From positions 1-20,656 of the forward strand of contig CACZPC010000096.1 of assembly GCA_902782985.1 (NCBI GenBank): DNA of 20,656 nucleotides, given 5' to 3'. Source of the DNA: Oscillospiraceae bacterium. GTDB lineage: Bacteria > Bacillota > Clostridia > Saccharofermentanales > Saccharofermentanaceae. Shown here in pieces: positions 14,083-20,656 of this stretch. Made by a program: the position numbers and the translations under genes. Position 1 is the first letter of the stretch. The number at the start of each line of letters is the position of its first letter. The notes under the pieces are model-generated. The model worked only from the letters and a program-made list of their open reading frames with translations. It made no database searches and was not told the origin of the DNA.

Positions 14083-14999
14083 AGTTTTTTATTTATTCCG
14101 ATCCTTCTTAACGGATTGTCATACGTCGATCTTATGATCTGCTCATCGGATAATCCGAATCCCTTAAGCCTTGAGGCCATTTCCCATATGCCAGTAACGG
14201 ATCCCGCCAGTCCCTTCTCCGGGCCGAAATATGTCCTTCCGTCTTTTTTCTGCACCTGTACCGGGCCAAGAAAATAAAGTCCGTCGGGCATACCCGTACC
14301 TCTCATGGCATCTGATACGACAACGGTCCGATCCTGCGGAAGGATCCTGAACAGCATCCGTAAGACCGCCGGATCGATATGTATGCCGTCACAGATGATC
14401 TCCGAGTATACTGAGGGATGATCAGCAACCGCACCTAATATTCCGGGGGAACGCTTTTCGCAGCCGTTCATGGCATTTAATATATGAGTTACGCCGGAAG
14501 CTCCGCATTCAAACGCTTCGCAGGCCGTCTCGTAGTCCGCATCCGTATGAGCGAGCGATATAACATAATCGGCTTTGAACTCCCTTATAAAATCCATCCC
14601 GCCGTCAAGTTCGGGAGCTATATCTATGATCTTAAGGAGCCCGGGAAAAGATGCTTCGAGCTCTCTGATAAAACCCACGCCGCAGTCGGGAGCAACACAG
14701 AGGGATTCAGCCTGAACTCCTGCTCTGGAGGGATTTAAGAAAGGTCCCTCGAGGTGTATCCCGAGGATCTCGGCATGAGGCATATCATCAGCACGCAATA
14801 TATCTTTTGCAGTCGCTACAGCCTCAAAACACCTTCTTATATCATCGAAAGACAGTGTCATAGTGGTAGGCATAAATGCCGTAACACCGTATCCCGCAAG
14901 CTTTCGGGACATGGTCACGATCCCGTCGGGATCGGCATCTGAAGTATCACACCCGAAGCAACCGTGAATATGAGTATCTATATATCCGTGAGGGATCAC
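14079..14999 (-). CDS. nagA: Compact N-acetylglucosamine-6-phosphate deacetylase (NagA-like)
   Basis: 306 aa amidohydrolase predicted to deacetylate GlcNAc-6-phosphate to glucosamine-6-phosphate in amino-sugar and wall recycling. Metal and catalytic residues are present: HIH (His10, His12), HLEGPF with Glu84, LAHTDA with His151, THILNAM with His172, DGIHIDP, and VSDAM with Asp230. NagA is normally about 380 aa: an N-terminal strand region and a C-terminal strand pair form a small beta domain beside the barrel. Here the protein starts directly at the barrel (GYIDTHIHG at residue 5) and stops after NPLRRIG, so both parts of that side domain are missing. The GTG start overlaps the stop of the GGDEF gene (TAGTG), with AGGAG 6 nt upstream. 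No frame extension or frameshift is apparent that would add the missing ends. Confidence 0.85.
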   Translation of the reverse strand: MIPHGYIDTHIHGCFGCDTSDADPDGIVTMSRKLAGYGVTAFMPTTMTLSFDDIRRCFEAVATAKDILRADDMPHAEILGIHLEGPFLNPSRAGVQAESLCVAPDCGVGFIRELEASFPGLLKIIDIAPELDGGMDFIREFKADYVISLAHTDADYETACEAFECGASGVTHILNAMNGCEKRSPGILGAVADHPSVYSEIICDGIHIDPAVLRMLFRILPQDRTVVVSDAMRGTGMPDGLYFLGPVQVQKKDGRTYFGPEKGLAGSVTGIWEMASRLKGFGLSDEQIIRSTYDNPLRRIGINKKL

Positions 15000-16504
15000 T
15001 AATTGCTCCTCTTGTCGGTCTTGACTTTATACATGCTCTTGCCGCCCTGAAGCAAAAGCTCCTCAGCATCCATGGATCCGTCGCTTTCCGTAACGCTGAT
15101 ACTGATAGTCGCCGAAGGTCCGCCGGCTCTGAATACAGACTGAAGCTTGGACTCAAGAAGTATGCAGCCCGCTTCAATAGCGACCTTGTCGGCATAACCT
15201 TCAAGCACAACTGCAAATTCGTCTCCGCCGAGTCTGGCAACAGTACCTCTCGGGAAGCATTCCTTTATAAATGATGCAGTCTTGACAAGCACCTCGTCTC
15301 CCCTTGATCTGCTGAAGCGGTCATTGATCTCCTTGAAGTTATCAAGGTCCATGTAAAGGAGCGTTATGGGCTTATCGCCGTTATTATTGATATGATCGAC
15401 CAGGTATCTCCTGTTATAAAGCCCGGTGAGCGCATCCGAATTGGCAGCTCCAAGTACGGACTTCTCCAGTGTTCTCTCGAAAGTGGTATCTCTTAAGATA
15501 ACGAAATATCCGACCTTATTACCGAAGCTGTCCCGGATCTCATTCTCGGATATATAAAAGAACCTCGGCTTACCGAAGTAATCCGTAAAGAACTCCTGGG
15601 AAACATTATGCCTCTCGTTATTGATCTTAGGCTCTCCTGAAGTCTTAAGTGTATGCTTCCATGCAATATAGTCGAAGCTTGCCGATCCGCTGACCTGATT
15701 GCGGAAAGAATAATTCATCTTGACCGTCTTAAATGAAGGATCACAGATAAGGATAGGGAACGGAAGATTCTCAAGGAAATCGGTAACTTCGGAACTTCTG
15801 ATACCGTCATTCGTCTTGTCTGAAGATACGGTAACGATACCTATAGCCTCTCCGTCAGGATCTGTAAGCGGGGACTTAAATGTCAGATAATGACGCGATC
15901 CGCCTGTCGTATTTCTTACCTCTTCAAAATAGATCAGCGCATTCTCCGATATCACCTTGGCATCCTGCTCAGATACGAGATATTCGCTTATCTCCTCCCC
16001 GGAAGATGTCACATTCCATATAAACCCGGTGCCTCGCTCGCGGACCTGATCCCGGTTCTTACCGCAGGCATCCTCAAAGCTCTTATTAACGATAACATGA
16101 TGATCATCCACATCCTTGATGCTGATAACGGAAGGATCCGAATCTATGACCACTCTGAGCATCTGGCGATAGAGCCATGTATTATTTGCATTTCGAAGGT
16201 TGGCTATAAGACGCTCGAAGCGCATCCTGCGGCTCTTCTCGCTCTCTACTCGGGGCCAGACATCATAGACTCTGTCAAATACGTCTTCTACATCCTCGGC
16301 CTTGCCGATATATACGACCGGGATCTCAGGTATCTGCTCCAGGAATTCTCTCTTGTCAGTGATCAACAGGGAATTCCACTTATGATCAGGCTTGCCGAAT
16401 ACAAGCTCGGCATCCCAGTGCCGCTTCCCCAAAGGTCCTGCGTAGCTCCTGAATATCACCGCATCCGCAGCATCGTCGATATTAAGTTTTATATATATCT
16501 TCAT
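14999..16504 (-). CDS. PAS-PAS-GGDEF diguanylate cyclase
   Basis: 501 aa soluble sensor-type diguanylate cyclase making cyclic di-GMP from GTP. An N-terminal segment (1-110) resembles no domain I can name. PAS-like domains follow at about 112-230 (VVIDSDPSVISIKDVDDHHV) and 241-345 (LENLPFPILICDPSFKTV). The GGDEF domain spans about 350-498: DALTGLYNRRYL, YMDLDNFKEIND and a canonical RLGGDEFAV with GGDEF at 426-430. The usual GHxxGD reads SRSRGD, and no RxxD inhibitory site precedes GGDEF, so product feedback at that site is not expected. The ADxAMY motif near the end reads GGKSMY. The ribosome binding site is weak (GGGATG). It overlaps the nagA-like gene by one base, so they are translationally linked. 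It lies 87 nt after dtd with no terminator between. Confidence 0.9.
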   Translation of the reverse strand: MKIYIKLNIDDAADAVIFRSYAGPLGKRHWDAELVFGKPDHKWNSLLITDKREFLEQIPEIPVVYIGKAEDVEDVFDRVYDVWPRVESEKSRRMRFERLIANLRNANNTWLYRQMLRVVIDSDPSVISIKDVDDHHVIVNKSFEDACGKNRDQVRERGTGFIWNVTSSGEEISEYLVSEQDAKVISENALIYFEEVRNTTGGSRHYLTFKSPLTDPDGEAIGIVTVSSDKTNDGIRSSEVTDFLENLPFPILICDPSFKTVKMNYSFRNQVSGSASFDYIAWKHTLKTSGEPKINNERHNVSQEFFTDYFGKPRFFYISENEIRDSFGNKVGYFVILRDTTFERTLEKSVLGAANSDALTGLYNRRYLVDHINNNGDKPITLLYMDLDNFKEINDRFSRSRGDEVLVKTASFIKECFPRGTVARLGGDEFAVVLEGYADKVAIEAGCILLESKLQSVFRAGGPSATISISVTESDGSMDAEELLLQGGKSMYKVKTDKRSN

Positions 16505-16542
16505 CGGTTACATCCCATAGATTCATAACTTAGTCTGTAATT

Positions 16543-16561
16543 ATTATAATTCATGTGTCAA
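16543..16561 (-). promoter_or_regulatory. Promoter-like elements upstream of the GGDEF gene
   Basis: On the minus strand, a perfect TTGACA (16556-16561) and a perfect TATAAT (16543-16548), but only 7 bp apart, so they cannot serve the same start in the usual way. TATAAT with a poor -35 further upstream, or TTGACA with a weak TACAGA 16 bp downstream, are the alternatives. An internal promoter is plausible but not settled. Confidence 0.35.
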
Positions 16562-16591
16562 ATGCAGGATCAGACATAAGATATCCGTGGT

Positions 16592-17041
16592 CTATTTAAG
16601 ATCCGCGGAATCAAGGAATATGGTAAAAGGCCCGTCGTTGATAAGACTTACCTTCATATCGGCACCGAATATACCGTGCTCAGTACGGGGGATCTCCCTT
16701 CTGATCTCCGAAATGATATATTCATACAATCCTTCTGCCGTCCCGGGATCCGAAGCATCCGTAAAACTCGGCCTGTTGCCGCGCCTGCAATCCGCATAGA
16801 GCGTAAACTGAGATACAACAAGAACATCTCCGTCGACATCTCTGACTGAAAGATTCGTCTTGCCGTCGGGGTCCTTGAATATACGCATTGCCAGAAGCTT
16901 TCTGATCATCTTATCCGCTGTCTCACGCGTATCCCCGGCACCAACTCCGACAAATACCAGAAAGCCTTTATCTATACTGCCGACAATATTGCCGTCCACT
17001 CTGACGGCAGCCTCCGTAACAGTCTGTATCAGGAAACGCAT
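16592..17041 (-). CDS. dtd: D-aminoacyl-tRNA deacylase
   Basis: 149 aa, the full length of the DTD family, which clears D-amino acids (and glycine mischarged on tRNA-Ala) from tRNA in the cytoplasm. Motifs are MRFLIQTVTEAAVRVDG at the N-terminus, SQFTLYADCRRGNRPSF (about 79-95) and a C-terminal NDGPFTIFLDS in which the usual GPVT reads GPFT. The start is the ATG at 17041: GGAGGG lies 5 nt upstream inside the end of the M28-like gene, and the residues a longer frame would add (to 17155) are not part of the family. The upstream stop TAA is separated from this ATG by one base (TAATATG), so translation is coupled. Confidence 0.94.
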   Translation of the reverse strand: MRFLIQTVTEAAVRVDGNIVGSIDKGFLVFVGVGAGDTRETADKMIRKLLAMRIFKDPDGKTNLSVRDVDGDVLVVSQFTLYADCRRGNRPSFTDASDPGTAEGLYEYIISEIRREIPRTEHGIFGADMKVSLINDGPFTIFLDSADLK

Positions 17042-17042
17042 A

Positions 17043-18299
17043 TTATCCCTCCGCAGCTGATGAAGCAGCCGAAGTCGACTCGGATACGGACTCTCCTGAC
17101 TCCTCTGACTCTGAAGGCTCAGTAGGATTAGCAAGCATATACTCGTATTCCTCATGAGTCATGCCGAAATCAGAACCCTTGAGCATAGACTCCAGGATAA
17201 CATAAGCGATATTATTGATCCTTATCTCGAGCACATCCTGTTCCTCTGTCACGAGAATGGAATCCAGGACCTCGGAAGAATCCAGGAGTGTACCTCTTAT
17301 TGCTCCGCCGAACTCCTGAAGATTAAGGTTTTTGGTCTCCTTAGTCTCATCTAGGGACGTAAAGAAGTAATCTCCGCTGTCAAAGAAAACGATAGGAATA
17401 TTAGCTGAATCAAATACGACATAATCTGACCTGTTAACGGATACTTCCCTGTAGACATCATTCTGACCGTCTTCATTAAGATCGGTCACGATACCTGATT
17501 CGTTATAAAGAAGGCTGAATCCGTTCGTGGAAGCAAGCTCACTGTCATAAGCAACATCATATGCCTGATAGAGCTTACGTCTCATCTGATATTTCTGCGA
17601 AAGATCAAGAGAATTCATACCGGCATTGGCATATACCTTATCGCCGCCGTATATACTTTCGATACAGTACATTACCTCTGTCGATTCCCTCTCATCGGGA
17701 GTCATCGAGGCATAGTATGCTCTTGCTCCCGCGAAATCATCATGTCCTGCGCCGAAGAATACTATGGTAACGTCAAAGCCTATATCCTGATATTCCGATA
17801 TCCTCTTGGCAATAGTCATAACGCAGCCTACGCCGGAAGCATTATCGGAAATACCGTCATATGTATAATCCCCTTCTTCGGGCATATCATCAGCACCAAA
17901 GGCACTGTCATAATGAGCTCCGATAAGGACACTCTTGCGGATCTCGGTATATTCACCGCTTCCTTCCTCGGTCTCTCCCATAAAGCCTTTACCCTCGACA
18001 TGAACGATGAGATTTCGGGATGTCTCTCCTTCTTCGTTCGTAAAAGGCTGCTCTTCAACTTCATATCCGAGCGATGACAACTCAAGCTTGATCATCTCTC
18101 CCGCAGCAGTTTCCTGACCTGAATAAGCCTTGCGGTACGGATAGGATGCAGCAAGCTCACGTGCAAAATCGGCACCATACGATCCGTATGCGGCAGGTAT
18201 CTTCTTGACTTCATCTTCAGAACATCCAGCCAGCGGGAGCATCATAAAGACTGTGATCAATGTCACCGAAATGATCTTCTTTATCTTAGAACCAAACAT
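17043..18299 (-). CDS. M28-family peptidase-like lipoprotein with altered zinc site
   Basis: 418 aa exported lipoprotein: signal peptide with lipobox LAGC (Cys26), M28 aminopeptidase-like domain (about 35-370), and a Ser/Glu-rich C-terminal tail. In M28 enzymes two zinc ions are held by His, Asp, Glu, Asp/Glu and His, with a Glu as general base. Here GAHYDS (His129, Asp131) and SDNASG (Asp152) are kept. The EE pair in FxGEExGLxGS reads GHDD (FFGAGHDDFAGARAYY, 181-196), the SDH motif reads SDY (293), and the HTxxDT ligand position reads FTSLDET (Phe313). The general base and one ligand therefore appear lost, and activity is doubtful. The segment 260-290 (YNESGIVTDLNEDGQNDV) is an insert with an Asp/Asn-rich loop. 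It starts one base after the stop of the AroB-like gene (TGATATG) and is coupled to dtd downstream. Confidence 0.85.
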   Translation of the reverse strand: MFGSKIKKIISVTLITVFMMLPLAGCSEDEVKKIPAAYGSYGADFARELAASYPYRKAYSGQETAAGEMIKLELSSLGYEVEEQPFTNEEGETSRNLIVHVEGKGFMGETEEGSGEYTEIRKSVLIGAHYDSAFGADDMPEEGDYTYDGISDNASGVGCVMTIAKRISEYQDIGFDVTIVFFGAGHDDFAGARAYYASMTPDERESTEVMYCIESIYGGDKVYANAGMNSLDLSQKYQMRRKLYQAYDVAYDSELASTNGFSLLYNESGIVTDLNEDGQNDVYREVSVNRSDYVVFDSANIPIVFFDSGDYFFTSLDETKETKNLNLQEFGGAIRGTLLDSSEVLDSILVTEEQDVLEIRINNIAYVILESMLKGSDFGMTHEEYEYMLANPTEPSESEESGESVSESTSAASSAAEG

Positions 18300-18300
18300 A

Positions 18301-19347
18301 TCAACTCTGTCCGCCTATATGGCTCAGCCTACGGGCGAATATCTCCTTTGCTTCATCGGGCGTCACGCTTCTGATCACCCATTTTCCGCCGTCCGCCTCA
18401 TCAAGATCGACTATATCGAACGTCTTGGTCGATATCTTATCGATCCTGTCGCACAGCGTCTTCATTATAACCCTTTCCGACACATCCTTGAGAGCGGTAG
18501 GAAGTTTTAATGCCTCGTAGATACGCTTCAGGGGTTCTCTTCTTCTGTCGTCGACCGAGCACAAAAGGCTTAATGCCAGTGCTTCGCCCTCCGAATAATT
18601 CATAAATCTGAAATACCCTTCGATCGCTCCCGCTATCTCGCTGCCAAGTGTCAGAAGCTTGGGATTCTTATTCTCTATCCTGCTTCGGGATGCATATACA
18701 CGATTAAGATATTCCCTCATATTGATCTGCTTACCAAGTTCGGAGATAAGACTGAGATCATCAAGTATCGCATATCTTATTATCGCCGCATAACCGTTGG
18801 AGCGGGTCTTATCAGGTACAGTCTCCAGAAAAGTCGGATCACAGATGACGGCATTTACCTTCATCGGGGAAGCTGCAACATCCTTATGTCCGGTACTGTT
18901 AAGCTTCGCATACTTCGACACTGCCCCCTCGGCCATGGAACCGAGACTGGTAGGTACGAGCAGGAGATTTACTCCGCCCTCGTAGATACTCGCCGCAAAA
19001 GCCGTAATATCAAGTATCCCGCCTCCGCCTAATGCAATAAGCCAGTCATTGCTTCCGAAATCGAAGTCGATCATATACTTGCAGACGGAATCCACAGAAG
19101 AGAGACTCTTACCGTTATAAATGCTCTCTACCGGGATAAGACAGGGCTTAACATCCCTCATGATGAACTGGTTCTCGAACTTATTGTAATAGTAACCGCT
19201 CACCATACGATCGGAAACTACTGCGATCTTGAGCTTGGAGATATCACTTACTGTAGTGCGCTCAAGGATATAGGACGCCGCATAATCGAAAGCGATCCCC
19301 GTCCCGCAGTAACATTCATATCCTCTGTCTGACTGTAATATATCCAT
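18301..19347 (-). CDS. 3-dehydroquinate synthase-like protein lacking zinc ligands
   Basis: 348 aa, cytoplasmic, aligns along its length with AroB (3-dehydroquinate synthase) and the wider iron-alcohol-dehydrogenase/glycerol-dehydrogenase fold. The NAD-binding ALGGGGILDITAFAAS (105-120) matches AroB ALGGGVVGDLTGFAAA, and VPTSLGSMAEGAVSKYAKLN matches the VPTTLL...GGKTAVN segment. All zinc ligands of AroB are replaced: Glu in GLAEVIKYG is Ala188 (GYAAIIRYA), His in LNLGHTFGHAIE is Ser236 (LTLGSEIAGAIE), and His in LHGEA is Glu253 (SEGEA). The active-site Lys in GGKT is also lost. It is therefore unlikely to make dehydroquinate. It is the first gene of the minus-strand block and is coupled to the M28-like gene. 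No Shine-Dalgarno precedes the ATG; the -10 lies 7 nt upstream. Confidence 0.82.
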   Translation of the reverse strand: MDILQSDRGYECYCGTGIAFDYAASYILERTTVSDISKLKIAVVSDRMVSGYYYNKFENQFIMRDVKPCLIPVESIYNGKSLSSVDSVCKYMIDFDFGSNDWLIALGGGGILDITAFAASIYEGGVNLLLVPTSLGSMAEGAVSKYAKLNSTGHKDVAASPMKVNAVICDPTFLETVPDKTRSNGYAAIIRYAILDDLSLISELGKQINMREYLNRVYASRSRIENKNPKLLTLGSEIAGAIEGYFRFMNYSEGEALALSLLCSVDDRRREPLKRIYEALKLPTALKDVSERVIMKTLCDRIDKISTKTFDIVDLDEADGGKWVIRSVTPDEAKEIFARRLSHIGGQS

Positions 19348-19354
19348 GACTCAA

Positions 19355-19363
19355 AGTATACCA
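19355..19363 (-). promoter_or_regulatory. Extended -10 promoter of the AroB-like gene, placed for a leaderless transcript
   Basis: TGGTATACT on the minus strand (hexamer 19355-19360), 7 nt before the ATG, with no ribosome binding site in between. TTGAAG lies 20 bp upstream, too far for a standard -35. Predicted start of transcription is at about 19347-19348. Confidence 0.5.
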
Positions 19364-19435
19364 CAAAGCATCAAAGATACCTTCAAGGATAAATAATGCA
19401 TTTGATCCGGACTTGTACCATTCCCGCCAAAAGAG

Positions 19436-19457
19436 TGATACAATGTGTGTTATTGTA
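19436..19457 (+). promoter_or_regulatory. gltX promoter region with inverted repeat
   Basis: Extended -10 TGATACAAT (19436-19444) about 44 nt upstream of the gltX ATG; TTGTAC at 19413-19418 is 20 bp upstream of the hexamer. TACAAT (19439-19444) and ATTGTA (19452-19457) form a perfect 6-bp inverted repeat across the start region. The remaining leader is too short for a T-box. Confidence 0.5.
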
Positions 19458-19487
19458 TTTTTATTAATAAAGGAAGGTTTTATTCCT

Positions 19488-20656
19488 ATGAAGATCAGAA
19501 CCAGATTCGCGCCCTCTCCTACGGGCTTTATGCACGTCGGCAATCTGAGGACCGCACTTTATGAGTATCTGACCGCCAAGCACGAAGGCGGAGATTTTGT
19601 CCTCAGGATCGAGGATACAGATCAGGAGCGCTATGTAGAAGGCGCTACGGACGTTATCTATAACACACTTAAGACCGCAGGTCTTACTCATGACGAAGGC
19701 CCCGATATCGGCGGTGACTTCGGTCCATATGTCCAAAGCGAAAGGCTTTCGATGTATAAGCCTTATGCTGAGCAACTCGTTAAGGAAGGCAAGGCATATT
19801 ACTGCTTCTGCTCCAAGGAAAGGCTCGAAGAGCTTAAAAAGAATGCCAAGGAGGGCGAAGTCGTAGGCTATGACAGACATTGCCGAGACCTTCCTCAGTC
19901 AGAGATCGACGAAAAGCTCGCTTCAGGTGTTCCTTATGTAATCAGACAGAAGTCTCCCCTTACCGGCGAGTCCACATATCATGACTGCGTTTACGGAGAC
20001 ATCACGATCCCCAACGAGGAGCTTGACGATCAGGTCCTCATCAAGGCTGACGGCTTCCCTACATATAATTTCGCAAATGTCATCGATGATCATACAATGG
20101 GCATCACGCACGTGGTAAGAGGAAGCGAATACTTATCCTCTACACCCAAGTACAACGCACTCTACGATGCATTCGGCTGGGAGATCCCCACTTATATCCA
20201 CCTTCCCCTCATTATGGGTAAGAGCGTGGACGAGGAAGGCAAGGAAGTCGTAAGTAAGCTCTCCAAGAGACACGGAAGCACCGGTTTCTTCGATCTTGTT
20301 AATGAAGGATTCCTTCCTGAGGCGATCATGAACTATATCGCACTTCTCGGATGGTGCCCTGCAGGCGAATACGAGAACAGAGAGATCTTTACCATGGATG
20401 AGCTTGTCAAGGCTTTTGATATCCACGGTATCTCCAAGTCTCCCTCCGTATTCGACTACGATAAGCTCGAGTGGGTAAATGCCGAGTATATCAAGGCGAT
20501 GGACAGCGACAAGTTCCTTGAGAATGCCAAGCCTCATTACGATAAGCTCGGTATCACATCCGACAAGTATGCTCTCCTTGAGGAGATCTTAAAGCCCAGG
20601 ATCACAAGATTTACTCAGATCGAAGAGAAGCTTGCATTCCTGACGAACTACGAAGA
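19488..20656 (+). CDS. gltX: Glutamyl-tRNA synthetase (5' part, gene runs off the window)
   Basis: The first 389 codons are present with no stop by the window end; the family is usually 470-550 aa. Class I synthetase that charges tRNA-Glu (and in many Bacillota tRNA-Gln, later amidated) in the cytoplasm. The signature FAPSPTGFMHVGNLRTAL holds the HIGH-type motif HVGN (residues 16-19), LRIEDTDQERY follows, then YYCFCSKERLEEL, VVRGSEYLSSTPK and the KMSKS-type motif KLSKRHG at about 261-267. The anticodon-binding part begins near the edge. AGGAAGG lies about 10 nt before the ATG. It is divergent from the AroB-like gene. Confidence 0.97.
   Translation, partial: MKIRTRFAPSPTGFMHVGNLRTALYEYLTAKHEGGDFVLRIEDTDQERYVEGATDVIYNTLKTAGLTHDEGPDIGGDFGPYVQSERLSMYKPYAEQLVKEGKAYYCFCSKERLEELKKNAKEGEVVGYDRHCRDLPQSEIDEKLASGVPYVIRQKSPLTGESTYHDCVYGDITIPNEELDDQVLIKADGFPTYNFANVIDDHTMGITHVVRGSEYLSSTPKYNALYDAFGWEIPTYIHLPLIMGKSVDEEGKEVVSKLSKRHGSTGFFDLVNEGFLPEAIMNYIALLGWCPAGEYENREIFTMDELVKAFDIHGISKSPSVFDYDKLEWVNAEYIKAMDSDKFLENAKPHYDKLGITSDKYALLEEILKPRITRFTQIEEKLAFLTNYE

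Noticed and set aside
15890..16528. Open frame on the + strand (212 codons) opposite the GGDEF gene
   Set aside because: Antisense shadow of PAS domain codons; no domain or plausible start.
17042..17155. N-terminal extension of dtd to a start at 17155
   Set aside because: The extra 38 residues overlap the M28-like coding end and are not part of the DTD family; GGAGGG sits right before the ATG at 17041.
19445..19487. T-box riboswitch ahead of gltX
   Set aside because: The predicted leader is under 50 nt, far too short, and has no T-box consensus or terminator.
19464..20537. Minus-strand open frames within gltX
   Set aside because: Shadows of the well-supported gltX coding frame.

Overview
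The window (about 20.7 kb, moderate GC, dense coding, GGAGG-type ribosome binding sites, TATAAT promoters, many lipobox lipoproteins, T-tailed hairpin terminators) reads like a chromosomal segment of an anaerobic clostridial member of the Bacillota, possibly a gut or rumen Oscillospiraceae/Saccharofermentans-type organism; that placement is inferred from style only. I see no rRNA, tRNA, CRISPR array, insertion sequence or phage gene.

Layout. Positions 1-2003 carry a minus-strand run capA-like lipoprotein -> purE -> purF-like (cut by the window edge), from a promoter at about 2036-2064. Positions 2154-3368 hold a minus-strand GH5-fold lipoprotein, divergent from a small HEAT-repeat protein (3524-3865, +). 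Positions 3999-12558 hold six consecutive minus-strand genes for paralogous, acidic lipoproteins of unknown function. They share an N-terminal alpha/beta module and an Ig-like domain, then carry one of two alternative C-terminal modules. Upstream lies a long minus-strand block (19347 down to 12604): AroB-like protein, M28-like lipoprotein, dtd, PAS-PAS-GGDEF protein, compact nagA-like deacetylase, and a diadenylate cyclase fused to a YbbR/CdaR-like domain. gltX (+) starts at 19488 and runs off the right edge.

What stands out. First, the six-gene lipoprotein array fills about 40% of the window and looks like an expanding family with module swapping and partly separate promoters. Second, four enzyme-like proteins have lost residues known to be essential in their families: the PurF-like glutaminase domain, the GH5-like lipoprotein, the AroB-like protein and the M28-like lipoprotein. 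Third, the c-di-AMP synthase and its usual partner CdaR are one polypeptide here. Its promoter sits so close to the ATG that the mRNA may be leaderless, and the AroB-like gene has the same arrangement. A GGDEF protein and the diadenylate cyclase lie one gene apart, so both c-di-GMP and c-di-AMP synthesis are encoded in this block. A common theme of cell-envelope lipoproteins plus nucleotide signalling is an inference from gene order only.
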